NCBI RefSeq assembly: GCF_030814655.1
Contig: NZ_JAUSVK010000001.1
Span: 1,259,501-1,323,500, forward strand
Direction: 5' to 3'
Length of the DNA: 64,000 nucleotides
From: Labrys monachus
Lineage (GTDB): Bacteria; Pseudomonadota; Alphaproteobacteria; Rhizobiales; Labraceae
The translations under genes and the position numbers were made by a program. Below are positions 1 to 9,878 of this stretch, piece after piece. The notes beneath the pieces are model-generated. The model saw only the letters and a program-made list of their open reading frames with translations. It ran no database searches and was not told the origin of the DNA. Numbering within the stretch: the stretch's first letter is position 1; each line of letters starts with the position of its first letter.

Positions 1-2
1 CC

Positions 3-692
3 CGCGTGGCGATGATATCGGGCGCCAATCGCGGTATCGGCGCGGCCATTGCCGACCATCTGTCCCGGCAGGGCTGGCGGTTGAGCCTGGGGGTGCGCGA
101 CCCCGCCCGGCTGCCGCCCAGGGCCGGCGCCGCCCAGACCCTCGTCTGCGGCTTCGATGCCCGCCGCCCCGCAAGCGAGAAGGCATGGGTGGAAGCGACG
201 GTCGAGCGCTTCGGCCGCATCGATGCCGTCATCGCCAATGCCGGCATCACCATTCCCAAGACGGTGATCGAGGCGGAGGACGAAGAGCTCGACGACCTCT
301 TCCAGGTGAATGTGCGCTCGCCCCTGCGCCTCGTGCGCGCCGCCTGGCCGTGGCTCACCCGGTCGGGACGAGGGCGGGTGGTCACCATCGTCTCCCTGTC
401 GGGGTTGCGGGTGAAGACCGCGAAGGCGGGCCTCTATTCGACCAGCAAATTCGCGGCCCTCGCCATGACCCACGCCATCCGCCATGCCGGCTGGGAGGAC
501 GGCATCCGCGCCACGGCCGTCTGTCCCGGCTTCGTGGCGACCGACATGGCGGCGGGCCTGACGACGAGGCCGCCCGAGGACATGACCCAGCCCGCCGACG
601 TCGCCCGCCTCGTCGGCGTCGTTCTCGATCTGCCCAACAGCGCTAGCGTCGCGGAACTCCCGATCAATTCAACCCTGGAAGAAATGCTATGA
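3..692 (+). CDS. SDR family oxidoreductase (5' end outside window)
   Basis: This is a classical short-chain dehydrogenase/reductase, an NAD(P)-dependent oxidoreductase with a Rossmann fold. Counting from the GTG at base 6, the cofactor motif SGANRGIG is at residues 5-12, NAG at 78-80, and the catalytic YSTSK (Tyr144, Lys148) follows serines at 130 and 132. The frame is open to the first base and the glycine motif normally lies about ten residues in, so the true start is probably upstream of the window. It lies 36 bases before an FAD oxidoreductase on the same strand, probably the same transcription unit as the peptide importer downstream. The substrate cannot be read from sequence. Confidence 0.88.
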   Translation, partial: RVAMISGANRGIGAAIADHLSRQGWRLSLGVRDPARLPPRAGAAQTLVCGFDARRPASEKAWVEATVERFGRIDAVIANAGITIPKTVIEAEDEELDDLFQVNVRSPLRLVRAAWPWLTRSGRGRVVTIVSLSGLRVKTAKAGLYSTSKFAALAMTHAIRHAGWEDGIRATAVCPGFVATDMAAGLTTRPPEDMTQPADVARLVGVVLDLPNSASVAELPINSTLEEML

Positions 693-728
693 CGACAATC
701 GGCAACCGCCTCGCGGGCTCGGCCTGAC

Positions 729-2057
729 ATGGGTCCGCAGGTCGATACCCTCGCATCCGATGCCCGCTTTCCCGCGGAGGCAGACGTCGTCATCGTCGGC
801 GGCGGCATCATCGGCACCAGTGCCGCCCTCTTCCTGGCGCAGCGCGGCGTTTCCGTCGTGCTCTGCGAGAAGGGCCACATCGCCGGCGAGCAATCCAGCC
901 GCAACTGGGGCTGGGTGCGCAAGGCGCGGCGCGATCCGCGCGAGATCCCCCTGATCATCGAGAGCCTGCGCCTGTGGGAAGGCATGAACCAGGTCGTCGG
1001 CGCCGAGACCGGCTTTCGCCGCACGGGCATCGTGTTCGCGGCCGAGAGCGAGGCGGAGGTCGCCCGGTACGAGACCTGGCTCGACCATGCACGGCCCTAC
1101 CAGATCGACGCCCGTTTGATTTCCGGCGCCGAGCTCGAGCGGCAGGTGCCCGGCGGCGCGTCGCGCTGGAAGGCGGCCTTGTTCTGCGCGACCGACGGAA
1201 GGGCCGAGCCGCAGAAGGCGGCGCCCGCCATCGCGGCGGAGGCGCGGCGGAACGGCGCCGTCATTCTCACCGATTGCGCCGTCCGGGGGCTGGACAGGGA
1301 AGGCGGCAGGATCGCCGCGGCGGTGACCGAGCGCGGGCGCATCCGCTGCAAGAGCCTGGTGGTGGCGGGCGGTGCCTGGTCGCGGCGCTTCCTCAAAGAT
1401 CTCGGCCTGACCCTGCCGCAACTCAAGGTGCGGTCCAGCGTCATGCGCACGGCGCCGCTGGAAGGAGCCCCCGAGACGGCGATGTGGTGCAACGAGTTCG
1501 CGTTCCGACGCCGCCTCGACGGCGGCTACAACATCGCCAACGGCAATGTGAACGTCGTCCCGATCGTGCCCGACAGCTTCCGCTTCTTCACCGATTTCCT
1601 GCCGGCGCTGCGCGCGGACCACAAGAGCCTCAAATTGCGGCTGGACGGACGCTTCGCCCAGGAATGGCGGGAGGCGGCGCCGACGCCGCTGGACGCGGTC
1701 TCCGTCTATGAGAAGGTGAGGGTGCTCGACCCCGCGCCGGATCGCCGCTACCTCCGCCAGGCGCTGGAGAGCCTGTCCAGGATGTATCCGGTCTTCGCCG
1801 GGACGAGGATCGTCCAGGAATGGGCCGGCCTCATCGACGTCATGCCCGACGCCATCCCGGTGATCTCCCCCGTCGACAGCCTGCCCGGCCTCGTCATCGC
1901 CACCGGCTTTTCGGGGCATGGCTTCGGCATCGGTCCGGGCGCGGGCCGGCTGATCGCCGACCTCGTCATGGGAGGAACGCCCGTCGTCGATCCCCACGAG
2001 TTCCGCTTCTCGCGCTTCAGCGACGGTTCCAACCCCCGCCCGATCGCGGGGATCTGA
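729..2057 (+). CDS. FAD-dependent oxidoreductase, DAO family
   Basis: A 442-residue flavoprotein of the D-amino-acid oxidase/dehydrogenase superfamily (DAO fold). The FAD-binding GGGIIG is at residues 24-29, and the C-terminal segment with ATGFSGHGFGIGP is the usual second FAD-contact region. Members oxidise amines or amino acids, passing electrons to oxygen or the respiratory chain. It sits between an SDR enzyme and a complete Dpp-type importer, so a peptide, opine-like or N-alkyl amino acid substrate is plausible, but this is inference from context. No strong ribosome site precedes the ATG. No signal peptide is visible, so it should be cytoplasmic. Confidence 0.88.
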   Translation: MGPQVDTLASDARFPAEADVVIVGGGIIGTSAALFLAQRGVSVVLCEKGHIAGEQSSRNWGWVRKARRDPREIPLIIESLRLWEGMNQVVGAETGFRRTGIVFAAESEAEVARYETWLDHARPYQIDARLISGAELERQVPGGASRWKAALFCATDGRAEPQKAAPAIAAEARRNGAVILTDCAVRGLDREGGRIAAAVTERGRIRCKSLVVAGGAWSRRFLKDLGLTLPQLKVRSSVMRTAPLEGAPETAMWCNEFAFRRRLDGGYNIANGNVNVVPIVPDSFRFFTDFLPALRADHKSLKLRLDGRFAQEWREAAPTPLDAVSVYEKVRVLDPAPDRRYLRQALESLSRMYPVFAGTRIVQEWAGLIDVMPDAIPVISPVDSLPGLVIATGFSGHGFGIGPGAGRLIADLVMGGTPVVDPHEFRFSRFSDGSNPRPIAGI

Positions 2058-2120
2058 AGCGCCCGGCGCTCCAGCGAAATCGAAAGGAGCCGCAACGGCG
2101 TCAGGGAACAAGGAGTTGGA

Positions 2121-2155
2121 GCAGAACGGGGTTTTCCGCGGAAATGCCGTTCTGC
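2121..2155. repeat. Long palindromic hairpin, rhizobial intergenic-repeat type
   Basis: Arms GCAGAACGG (2121-2129) and CCGTTCTGC (2147-2155) are perfect inverted repeats around an inner palindrome TTTCCGCGGAAA (2133-2144). It lies in the 176-base gap before the binding-protein gene. It could be a dispersed palindromic element or an mRNA hairpin limiting read-through between the oxidoreductase and the transporter genes. Confidence 0.5.
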
Positions 2156-2233
2156 GCCGGGGAGTGCCGGGGCCCAAGGCGCGGCGGGCCATCGCTTGGC
2201 TGCGAAAAACACAAAAACAGAGGACCATCCATC

Positions 2234-3931
2234 ATGACTGAGCACAGCAAGGACAAGACGGGTCTTCGGGGCGCGTCGATTCTCAAACCCTCCCGCCGCC
2301 AGCTTCTCGCGCTGGGGGCGTCGGCCGGCTTCCTGACATGGCTGGGCCCGCAGCGGGGCTGGATCGATGCCGCCCATGCGGCCACGCCGCCCGCCAAGCC
2401 GACCGGGCAGGCGATCGTCGGCCTTTCGCAGGAGCCGACGGTCTTTCATCCCCTTCTGGTCCATATCGAGGTCGATGAAGCCGTCTATTTCAACCTGTTC
2501 AGCGCCTTGTGGCGCGTCGATCCCAAGGGGGCTTTCCAGCCCGATCTGGTGGCGGAAATCCCCACGGTCGAGAATGGCGGCATCTCGGCGGATGGCCTCA
2601 ACTGGCGCATCAAGCTCAAGGACAACGTCAAATGGCATGACGGCACGCCGTTCACGGCCGATGACGTGAAGTTCAACATCGAGCTGATCCAGAATCCGAA
2701 ATTCATCGCGGGCCGCCGGGCGGGCCACGAACTGGTCCGCGACATCAAGATCGTCAGCCCCACCGAGCTGACCTGGCGCATGGAGAAGGCCTATGCGCCC
2801 TATCCGGCCATCCTGTCCTGGACCTTCCTCGTGCCCAAGCACATCCTGGAAAAGGAAGCCGATCTCAACAAGCCCGCCTTCACCACCAGCCCGGTCGGCA
2901 CCGGCCCCTTCAAATGGGTGGAACGGGTGCCGGGCGACCACATCACGCTTGCCGCCCATGACGGCTATCACGGCGACGGCCCCTATCTGGAAAGACTGAT
3001 CGTCAAGTACATTCCCGATATGACCGTGCTCTACACGCAGTTCCAGACCGGAGACATCGACTATATCGGCCTGCAGGGCATCACCCCCGACCACTATGAG
3101 GAGGCCAAGGGCCTCGCCGACCGCGCCGTGATGCCGGTGCCGCAGCCCTTCATCGAGAACATCGCCGTCAATGTCGGCCTGCCCGTGTTCAAGGACAAGG
3201 CGGTTCGCGAGGCTCTCTACTACGGCATGGACAAGAAGAGCGTCATCGAACAGATCTATTACGGCCTGCCGAGCGAGACGGAGTCCTTCCTGCCCAAGCA
3301 GTCCTGGGCCTTCAATCCCGATCTGCCCAAGCATGAATTCGATCCGGAAAAGGCCAAGAAGATCCTCGACGAGGCCGGCTGGGCGCTGGGATCGGACGGG
3401 GTGCGGGCCAAGGACGGCGTGCGGCTCGAATTCGTCAACTCGACGACCGCCGGCAACCACGTCCGCGAACAGGCGCAGCAATTGCTGCAGCAGAACTGGG
3501 CCGATATCGGCGCCAAGATGACCATCAACAATCTGCCCCCGGCGGTGATGTGGGGCGATTTCTGGATGCAATCCAAGTTCGAAAGCGCGATGGTGGGCAT
3601 CGGCTTCATGATCGGGCCCGATCCGGACGCCACCGATTTCTTCTCCAGCCGCTCCATCGGCGCGAAGGGCGGCTCCGGGCAGAACACCACCCAGTTCGAG
3701 AACCCCGAGGTCGACGGCCTTCTGGCGGAAGGCGCCAAGACGGTGGACCTCGAAAAGCGCAAGGCGGCCTACAGGAAGATGCAGGAGGTGACGCGCGCCG
3801 AGCTGCCTTATCTGCCGATCTTCCAATATGCGATGGTTTCGGGTGTCAAGGCCAAGCTCGAAGGCTTTACGCCCAACGTCAACGTGCAGGAGAATTGCTG
3901 GAACGCCAACACCTGGTACTGGGCGACCTGA
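2234..3931 (+). CDS. ABC transporter substrate-binding protein, peptide family (SBP_bac_5)
   Basis: A 565-residue periplasmic binding protein of the DppA/OppA type. The N-terminus has a twin-arginine motif SRRQLLALG near residues 20-28, then a hydrophobic stretch and AHA/A cleavage region, so export by Tat is likely. The family-5 core is visible in FTADDVKFNIE and the long C-terminal lobe ending ENCWNANTWYWAT. The start is an ATG at 2234 after aacagagg. It is the first gene of a five-gene importer (binding protein, two permeases, two ATPases) on the same strand. The ligand is unknown; the neighbouring DAO and SDR enzymes suggest a modified amino acid or peptide. Confidence 0.92.
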   Translation: MTEHSKDKTGLRGASILKPSRRQLLALGASAGFLTWLGPQRGWIDAAHAATPPAKPTGQAIVGLSQEPTVFHPLLVHIEVDEAVYFNLFSALWRVDPKGAFQPDLVAEIPTVENGGISADGLNWRIKLKDNVKWHDGTPFTADDVKFNIELIQNPKFIAGRRAGHELVRDIKIVSPTELTWRMEKAYAPYPAILSWTFLVPKHILEKEADLNKPAFTTSPVGTGPFKWVERVPGDHITLAAHDGYHGDGPYLERLIVKYIPDMTVLYTQFQTGDIDYIGLQGITPDHYEEAKGLADRAVMPVPQPFIENIAVNVGLPVFKDKAVREALYYGMDKKSVIEQIYYGLPSETESFLPKQSWAFNPDLPKHEFDPEKAKKILDEAGWALGSDGVRAKDGVRLEFVNSTTAGNHVREQAQQLLQQNWADIGAKMTINNLPPAVMWGDFWMQSKFESAMVGIGFMIGPDPDATDFFSSRSIGAKGGSGQNTTQFENPEVDGLLAEGAKTVDLEKRKAAYRKMQEVTRAELPYLPIFQYAMVSGVKAKLEGFTPNVNVQENCWNANTWYWAT

Positions 3932-3932
3932 T

Positions 3933-3968
3933 CGCCGGCAATCCGGCGCGGCGGAGCCGTTCTCCGCC
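3933..3968 (+). other. Two tandem intercistronic hairpins
   Basis: Just after the binding-protein stop codon there are two perfect hairpins: CGCCGG-CAAT-CCGGCG (3933-3948) and GGCGGAG-CCGTT-CTCCGCC (3950-3968). Neither is followed by a T tract. Hairpins in this position often protect upstream mRNA, so that the binding protein is made in excess over its membrane partners. Confidence 0.55.
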
Positions 3969-4001
3969 TCGTCTTTCCGCCATCGGCCGGGAGCATCGAA
4001 T

Positions 4002-4955
4002 TTGGTCCGTTTCTTCATCGGTCGCCTCGCGCAGAGCCTCGTTCTGCTCGTGCTCGTCTCCGCCATCGGCTTCGCCGTGTTGCATCTGGCACCGGGCGGG
4101 CCGCTGTCGCAGTTCGCGCTCGTGCCCGGCCTGTCCCAGGCCGACATCGCGCGCATCGCCCACGAGATGGGGCTCGACCGGCCGCTTCCGGTCCAATATT
4201 GGGAGTGGTTCTCCCGGCTGCTGGCCGGCGACTGGGGGCGGTCATACCGCGACAGCCAGCCCGTCCTCGCCGTCATCGGCTCGCGCCTGCCGGCGACGCT
4301 GGAATTGATGGTCGCGGCGATCCTGATCGCCGTGGTCATCGGCATATCCGTCGGCATCATGGGCGCGGTGCGGCGCTATTCGATATTCGACACGCTGGCG
4401 ACCGTCGGGGCGATGGTCGCGCTGTCGATCCCCACCTTCTGGTTCGGCCTGATCACCATCTATGTCTTCGCCGTCAAGCTGCAGTGGCTGCCGGCGGGAA
4501 ACCGCGCCACCATCGGCGGCGGCGGGTCGATCCTGGACTATTTGCACCATCTCATCGCCCCCGCTCTGGTGCTGGCGCTCGTCGAGGTGGCGGTGTGGAG
4601 CCGCTACATGCGCTCCTCCATGCTGGACGTGATCAACCAGGATTATATCCGCACCGCGCGGGCGAAGGGGCTGCCGGAGCGGACCATCCTGCTGCACCAC
4701 GCCTTCCGCAACGCCCTCCTGCCGATGATCACGCTGGCGGGGCTGGAACTGCCGAGCCTGCTCGGCGGCGCGCTGGTCACCGAGACGGTGTTCACCTGGC
4801 CCGGGATGGGGCGGCTCTTCCTCGATTCGCTGGGATATCGCGACTATCCGGTGGTGATGGGCATCCTGATGTTTTCGGCCATCCTGGTCCTGCTCGGCAA
4901 TCTGCTGGCGGACCTGCTCTGCGCGGTCGCCGATCCGCGCATCCGGCTCACGTGA
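4002..4955 (+). CDS. ABC transporter permease, DppB type
   Basis: A 317-residue inner-membrane subunit of the peptide-type importer. It has the typical first helix near the N-terminus (RFFIGRLAQSLVLLVLVSA), a periplasmic loop, then five further helices and the EAA coupling loop RTARAKGLPERTILLHHAF. The start chosen is the TTG at 4002, because a GGGAG ribosome site lies about eight bases upstream and the protein then begins exactly at the conserved family N-terminus; upstream codons in this frame overlap the binding-protein gene. It pairs with the DppC-type gene 10 bases downstream. Confidence 0.88.
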   Translation: MVRFFIGRLAQSLVLLVLVSAIGFAVLHLAPGGPLSQFALVPGLSQADIARIAHEMGLDRPLPVQYWEWFSRLLAGDWGRSYRDSQPVLAVIGSRLPATLELMVAAILIAVVIGISVGIMGAVRRYSIFDTLATVGAMVALSIPTFWFGLITIYVFAVKLQWLPAGNRATIGGGGSILDYLHHLIAPALVLALVEVAVWSRYMRSSMLDVINQDYIRTARAKGLPERTILLHHAFRNALLPMITLAGLELPSLLGGALVTETVFTWPGMGRLFLDSLGYRDYPVVMGILMFSAILVLLGNLLADLLCAVADPRIRLT

Positions 4956-4965
4956 GGAGGCCCCG

Positions 4966-5859
4966 ATGTCGATGTCGTCAGTGACCGCGCCGGCCGCATC
5001 CCCGTCGGGATCGGCGCGTCTTCGCAGCCGCGCATTGCGGCGCTTCCTGCGTCACCGGCTCGCCGTGTTCGGCGCTTGCGCGATTGCCGCCCTGGTGCTG
5101 GCGACGATCGCCGGGCCATGGGTCATCCCGTTCGACCAGCTCCACATCGATTTGCGCCACCGCTTCGAGCCGCCGCCGGCCGGCGGCCATGTGTTCGGCA
5201 CCGACCAGCTCGGCCGGGACCTTCTGGTGCGGCTTTTGATGGCGGGTCGGATTTCCCTCACCATCGGTTTTGCCGCCATGCTCGTCAGCACCGCGATCGG
5301 CGTGCTGGTCGGGGTGACGGCCGGCTATTACGGGCGCTGGCTGGGCCTCGCTCTGATGCGCTTCGTCGATGCGATGCTCTGCTTTCCCTCGATCTTTCTA
5401 CTTCTGGTGCTGGCCGCCTTCATTCACCCCGACGTGCTGACGCTGACCTTGATCATCGCGGCCACCAGCTGGATGGAGGTGGCGCGGGTCGTCCAGAGCC
5501 AGATCCGCACCTTGCGCGAACGCGACTTCACCGCCGCTGCCGAATTGCTCGGCGCTTCGGGCCGCCACGTGATGTTCAACGAATTGCTGCCCAACGCGGC
5601 GGGGCCGATCATCGTGGCCGCCACGCTGACGGTGGCGCGGGCGATCCTGATGGAGGCCTATGTGAGCTTTCTCGGCTACGGCATCCAGGCGCCGACCGCC
5701 AGCTGGGGCAACATGCTCAACAATGCCCAGCAATATCTCGGCTCCGCCCCCTGGCTCGCGATATTCCCCGGCCTGATGATCACGCTGGCGGTGACCAGCT
5801 TCAACTTCGTCGGCGACGGCTTGCGCGATGCGCTCGACGCCCGCTTCGATCTGGCTTGA
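4966..5859 (+). CDS. ABC transporter permease, DppC type
   Basis: A 297-residue second permease of the peptide-type importer. After a basic N-terminal tail it has the family-specific [15 protein letters not shown] segment, then transmembrane helices and the EAA loop [14 protein letters not shown] that docks on the ATPases. Its length is normal for DppC. It lies 10 bases after the DppB-type gene, with a GAGG ribosome site before the ATG, and 17 bases before the first ATPase. Confidence 0.92.
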   Translation: MSMSSVTAPAASPSGSARLRSRALRRFLRHRLAVFGACAIAALVLATIAGPWVIPFDQLHIDLRHRFEPPPAGGHVFGTDQLGRDLLVRLLMAGRISLTIGFAAMLVSTAIGVLVGVTAGYYGRWLGLALMRFVDAMLCFPSIFLLLVLAAFIHPDVLTLTLIIAATSWMEVARVVQSQIRTLRERDFTAAAELLGASGRHVMFNELLPNAAGPIIVAATLTVARAILMEAYVSFLGYGIQAPTASWGNMLNNAQQYLGSAPWLAIFPGLMITLAVTSFNFVGDGLRDALDARFDLA

Positions 5860-5876
5860 GAGCGGGGGGGACGGGC

Positions 5877-6959
5877 ATGATTTCGGCAAGCGAGCCTCGT
5901 ACCGCAGTCTCGGTTCCGCCGCCTCCCGGGCATGGCGCGGCGGCCGGCGGGCCTGCGATCCTGGAAGTGCGCAATCTCTCCGTGACCTTCAGGACGGAGA
6001 ACGGGCCCATCCATGCGGTGCAGGACGTCTCCTTTGCCTTGCGGCCGCAGGAGACCCTGGCGCTGGTCGGCGAGTCGGGATCGGGCAAGAGCGTCACCAG
6101 CCTGGCGATCATGCGCCTGACGCCGCCGGCGCCCAGGGTCAGGCTGGGCGGGAGCGTCCTGCTGAGTGGCGGCGCGGCGCCGCGCGATCTGGCGACGCTC
6201 GACGACCGGGCCATGCGCCTGGTGCGCGGCAACGAGATCTCGATGATCTTCCAGGAACCGATGACCTCGCTCAACCCCGTGCACCATATCGGCGACCAGA
6301 TCGCGGAGGCGGTGATGTTCCATCGCGGCGTCAGCCGCCGCGCCGCCCTGGCGCGCGCCGTGGAGCTTCTCGACCGGGTGGGCATTCCGGAAGCCCGGCG
6401 CCGGCTGTCCTCCTATCCCCATCATCTGTCCGGCGGCATGCGCCAGCGGGTGATGATCGCCATCGCGCTGGCCTGCGACCCTCGGATCCTCATCGCCGAC
6501 GAGCCGACGACGGCGCTCGACGTCACGGTGCAGGCCCAGATCCTGGCGCTTTTGAGGGAACTGCAGACCGCGACCGGCATGGCGATCATCTTCATCACCC
6601 ATAATCTCGGCGTCGTCGCGGAGATCGCCGACCAGGTCATGGTGATGTATGCCGGCCGCATCGTCGAGCAGGGCGGCGTCGTGCCGGTGATGAAGCAGCC
6701 GCGAATGCCCTATACGCAGGGATTGTTGCGATCCGTGCCGCGCATGGACCTGGCCGGGCAGGGCGGCGGGCGGCTGGAGGCGATCCCAGGAAGCGTGCCC
6801 GACCCGCTCAACCTGCCGCCGGGCTGCGCGTTCGCGCCGCGCTGCGGCCATGCCGAGCAAGGCATCTGCGACGCTGCGATTCCGCCGCTGGAGCCGACGG
6901 CGCCGGGCCATTCCGTCCGCTGCGCGCGCTGGCGGGAACTCGCGATGCGGGGGGCATGA
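5877..6959 (+). CDS. ABC transporter ATP-binding protein, DppD type
   Basis: A 360-residue ATPase energising the importer. The Walker A motif GESGSGKS is at residues 65-72, the signature is LSGGMRQRV, and Walker B is [12 protein letters not shown]. The C-terminal oligopeptide-transporter extension with the cysteine segment [15 protein letters not shown] is present, as is usual in DppD/OppD. The start is the ATG at 5877; the frame is open further upstream, but that stretch overlaps the DppC-type gene. Its stop codon overlaps the start of the second ATPase. Confidence 0.92.
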   Translation: MISASEPRTAVSVPPPPGHGAAAGGPAILEVRNLSVTFRTENGPIHAVQDVSFALRPQETLALVGESGSGKSVTSLAIMRLTPPAPRVRLGGSVLLSGGAAPRDLATLDDRAMRLVRGNEISMIFQEPMTSLNPVHHIGDQIAEAVMFHRGVSRRAALARAVELLDRVGIPEARRRLSSYPHHLSGGMRQRVMIAIALACDPRILIADEPTTALDVTVQAQILALLRELQTATGMAIIFITHNLGVVAEIADQVMVMYAGRIVEQGGVVPVMKQPRMPYTQGLLRSVPRMDLAGQGGGRLEAIPGSVPDPLNLPPGCAFAPRCGHAEQGICDAAIPPLEPTAPGHSVRCARWRELAMRGA

Positions 6960-7987
6960 CAATGCTGGCGACACCCGAACGCCCGATTGAGGCCGATGGC
7001 CAGGAGCCCCTGCTGCGCGTGGAGCATCTGCGGCAATGGTACCGGATTGGTTCCGGCTTCCTCGGCCGCAGGGATCTTGTCCGTGCCGTGGAAGACGTCT
7101 CGTTCGACATAGGGCGCGGCGAGGTGCTGGGCCTGGTCGGGGAATCGGGCTCGGGCAAGAGCACGCTCGGGCGGGCCGTGCTTCGCATGATACGACCCAC
7201 CGAGGGGCGCATCGTCCTCGACGGTAAGGACATCACGCATCTGAGCCGGCGCGAGCTGCGTCCCCTGCGGCCCCGCATGCAGATGATCTTCCAGGATCCG
7301 TTCTCCTCGCTCAATCCGCGCATGACGGTCCGGCAGATCGTGGCCGCTCCCCTCGTGATCCAGCGGGCGGATCTGGACGAGGCCGCGCGCACGGCCCGCA
7401 TCGTCGAGGCGCTGGAACTGGTGGGTCTGTCCAGCCAATATGCGGACCGCTATCCGCATGAATTCTCGGGCGGGCAGCGCCAGCGCATCGGCATCGCACG
7501 CGCCTTCGTGACCGAGCCGAGCTTCCTCGTCGCCGACGAGCCCGTCTCGGCGCTCGACGTCTCGATCCAGGCCCAGATCGTCAATCTGCTGATCGACATC
7601 CGCAGGAGGCTGAACCTCACCGTCCTGTTCATCAGCCACGACCTGGCGGTCGTCGGCTATCTCTGCGACAGGGTGGCGGTGATGTATCTCGGCCGCATCG
7701 TCGAGATTGCAGAGACGAGAGCGCTGTTCCGGCAGCCGCGCCATCCCTATACGCAGGCGCTCTTCTCGGCGGTGCCGGTGCACGATCCAACGCTGCGGCG
7801 AGAACGCATCGTCCTGAAGGGCGACATGCCCAGCCCGATCGATCCGCCCTCCGGCTGCGCCTTCCGCACGCGCTGCCGCCATGTTCTTCCCGCCTGCGCC
7901 GAGGCCGTGCCGCCGCTCAGGCCGGTGGCGGCGGGCCATATGGTGCGTTGCATTCGCGACGATCTCGCGCCGGCCGGAGGGGCCTGA
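6956..7987 (+). CDS. ABC transporter ATP-binding protein, DppF type
   Basis: A 343-residue second ATPase of the peptide-type importer, with Walker [10 protein letters not shown] at residues 62-70, signature FSGGQRQRI, Walker [13 protein letters not shown] and the cysteine-bearing C-terminal extension ([10 protein letters not shown]). The ATG at 6956 overlaps the previous stop by four bases (ATGA), which implies translational coupling; a second ATG six bases later is possible. It is the last gene of the operon. The next gene (HU) is on the other strand. Confidence 0.92.
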   Translation: MTMLATPERPIEADGQEPLLRVEHLRQWYRIGSGFLGRRDLVRAVEDVSFDIGRGEVLGLVGESGSGKSTLGRAVLRMIRPTEGRIVLDGKDITHLSRRELRPLRPRMQMIFQDPFSSLNPRMTVRQIVAAPLVIQRADLDEAARTARIVEALELVGLSSQYADRYPHEFSGGQRQRIGIARAFVTEPSFLVADEPVSALDVSIQAQIVNLLIDIRRRLNLTVLFISHDLAVVGYLCDRVAVMYLGRIVEIAETRALFRQPRHPYTQALFSAVPVHDPTLRRERIVLKGDMPSPIDPPSGCAFRTRCRHVLPACAEAVPPLRPVAAGHMVRCIRDDLAPAGGA

Positions 7988-8205
7988 ACGTTCCCGGCCG
8001 GCGCGAGGGCAAGTCAGCAAGGACTGCGGTATCGGAGGCACGGGCCAGTGGGCCGCCGCATCGCTCTTCGCGGCAGCGCCGCCTCCTTTGGACCATGAAG
8101 CGCGGCGCCTTCGGCGCGCGCAGGCTGCTTCGAGCGGCATCGGTCGGCGCCCGGGGGCGGTCCTCGATGCGTCGGCGGGACCTGCTCGCGGCAGGCCCGG
8201 CGGCC

Positions 8206-8484
8206 TCACGCGTTGAGCGAGTCCTTGATCGCCTTCGCCGGCACGAAGGTGAGCTTCTTCGAGGCGGCGATGGTCATCGCCTCGCCGGTGGCCGGATTGC
8301 GGCCTTCGCGTTCGGGCGTCGATTTCACCTTGAACTTTCCGAAGCCGGGGATCGAGGTCTCCGCGCCGGCCACGGCCGCATCCGCGATGGCCTTGAAGAC
8401 ATACTCGACGACCGCTTTCGCCTGGGCCTTGGTGAGGTTCTCTCCAGACGCGATCTTCTCGGCGATTTCGTTAGTCGTGGTCAT
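8206..8484 (-). CDS. hup: HU family DNA-binding protein
   Basis: A 92-residue histone-like nucleoid protein. The HU/IHF signature is intact: an N-terminal helical dimer region, then the GFGKFKVKSTPEREGRNPAT arm, including the RNPATGE tip that inserts into the minor groove, then KKLTFVPAKAIKD. The start chosen gives MTTTNEIAEK because AAGGAG lies just upstream of that ATG; a longer frame to 8529 has no such site. It is monocistronic between two convergent/divergent transporter operons. Confidence 0.95.
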   Translation of the reverse strand: MTTTNEIAEKIASGENLTKAQAKAVVEYVFKAIADAAVAGAETSIPGFGKFKVKSTPEREGRNPATGEAMTIAASKKLTFVPAKAIKDSLNA

Positions 8485-8909
8485 GAAAGGCTCCTTCCTG
8501 CCTGTTTCCTCATGCTCCTTTGCACGCAAAGGGGGAGGAGCGAAAGCCGCACAGCAAGCTCAAGCCTCCAAATCCACGGAAATCGAGCATTTTTCCTCGA
8601 TAATCGGGGATGTCGGTGGTCGGCGCTGCCGCCGGCGGCCCGGCGAAGAGGCCTGCGGCGCCGCTCGGGCGCCACCCGAGGCCGTTCCCCTGCGCCTGTT
8701 TCGAGGCCCGATCGAGCGGGCAACGAACCGCGTCCGGGCCAGGGAAGGCGGCCTCTCATGACGGTTCGATCGCGCCTTTTTACTCTTGTAAAAACGAAAT
8801 TACATATGTATAGGTCGCCTTGTAGGTGCCGCAATCGATGAGCACCTGTCGGCGGAACCTCCTCCCATGTCCGAATGGAGGGCTTTCGCCCGATGCAAGG
8901 GAGGAATTC
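8485..8909. promoter_or_regulatory. Divergent promoter region between HU and the sugar importer, with operator-like palindromes
   Basis: This 425-base gap holds no convincing gene. Next to the sugar operon it becomes AT-rich and contains a perfect inverted repeat TTTTTAC-TCTT-GTAAAAA (8777-8794) followed seven bases later by the self-complementary TACATATGTA (8801-8810). These are good candidates for binding sites of the SorC regulator encoded at 14352-15308, though that link is inference. The binding-protein ATG follows an AAGGGAGG ribosome site. Confidence 0.5.
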
Positions 8910-9854
8910 ATGAAGAAGCTCGCTACAGTGCTGGCGTGTGTCGCATTTGCCCTGCCGGTCACGGCCTGGGCGCAGAACGCTGCCGGCACCGTGAAAAAGG
9001 ACAGCTACCGTTTCGTCATCGTGCCGAAGGTCGTGCACCCCTGGTTCGACAAGGTGAACAACGGCGCGCAGGCGGCCGCCGCGGCGCTGAAGGCCCAGAC
9101 CGGCGCCTCGATCGAGATCGTCTACTCCGCCCCGCAGACGGCCGACGTCGTGCAGCAGAACCAGATCCTCGACAGTGCCCTGGCGACCCATCCGGACGGG
9201 CTCGCCATCGACCTGCTCGATCCCTCGGGCAACCGAGCCTCGCTGGAGGAGGCCCAGTCGCAGAAGATCCCGCTGGTCCTGTTCGATTCCGTTCCGCCGG
9301 AAGGCATGGCCATCACCCATATCGGCTCGGATTTCTGCGAGCAGGCGAACATCGCCGCCCGCCGGCTGGTCGAGGTTCTCGGCGGCGAGGGTGAGGTCGC
9401 CATCATGCAGGGCGTGCCGACCGCTCCGAACCATGCGATCCGCGCCGAGTGCCATCGCAAGCTCTTCGCCCAGCATCCCGGCATCAAGGTCGTCGCCGAA
9501 GGCATCGACAATGACAGCATCGAGACCGCGCAGCAGCAGGCGGCGGCCATCATGCAGGCCCATCCCAACCTCAAGGGCTGGGTGGCCTCGGACGCCTCCG
9601 GCCCGATCGGCATCGGCCAGGCCATCGTCGAAGCCGGCAAGCAGGGCAAGGTCACGCTCGTCGGCCTCGACAACCTGCCTGAAATGCTCGACATGATCCG
9701 CAAGGGCGTGGCCGACAGTTCCTCGGCTTCACAGCCGGAGCTGCAGGGCTATTGGTCGGTGATGATGCTGTGGGCGCAGGCGACGGGTGCGCCGGTTCCC
9801 GGCTATGTCGACACCGGAAACGCCTTCCTCACCAAGGCCAATGTCGGCGGCTGA
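8910..9854 (+). CDS. Sugar ABC transporter substrate-binding protein (ribose class)
   Basis: A 314-residue periplasmic binding protein of the RbsB type (Peripla_BP_4 fold). The signal peptide is residues 1-22, ending PVTAWA before QNAAG. The start is the ATG at 8910, directly after AAGGGAGGAATTC; the longer in-frame extension would put residues before the signal peptide. It is followed by a hairpin, then a two-domain ATPase, permease and DAK-type kinase, all on the same strand. The kinase suggests the ligand is a tetritol or other short polyol/ketose, but ligand specificity is not readable. Confidence 0.9.
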   Translation: MKKLATVLACVAFALPVTAWAQNAAGTVKKDSYRFVIVPKVVHPWFDKVNNGAQAAAAALKAQTGASIEIVYSAPQTADVVQQNQILDSALATHPDGLAIDLLDPSGNRASLEEAQSQKIPLVLFDSVPPEGMAITHIGSDFCEQANIAARRLVEVLGGEGEVAIMQGVPTAPNHAIRAECHRKLFAQHPGIKVVAEGIDNDSIETAQQQAAAIMQAHPNLKGWVASDASGPIGIGQAIVEAGKQGKVTLVGLDNLPEMLDMIRKGVADSSSASQPELQGYWSVMMLWAQATGAPVPGYVDTGNAFLTKANVGG

Positions 9855-9878
9855 GGCAGCCCGGCTGGATGAGTCGTC

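Noticed and set aside
1748-4360. 870-codon open frame on the minus strand
   Set aside because: It runs antisense to the DAO and binding-protein genes, has no domain-like segments, and arises from GC-rich codon bias. The plus-strand proteins have clear motifs.
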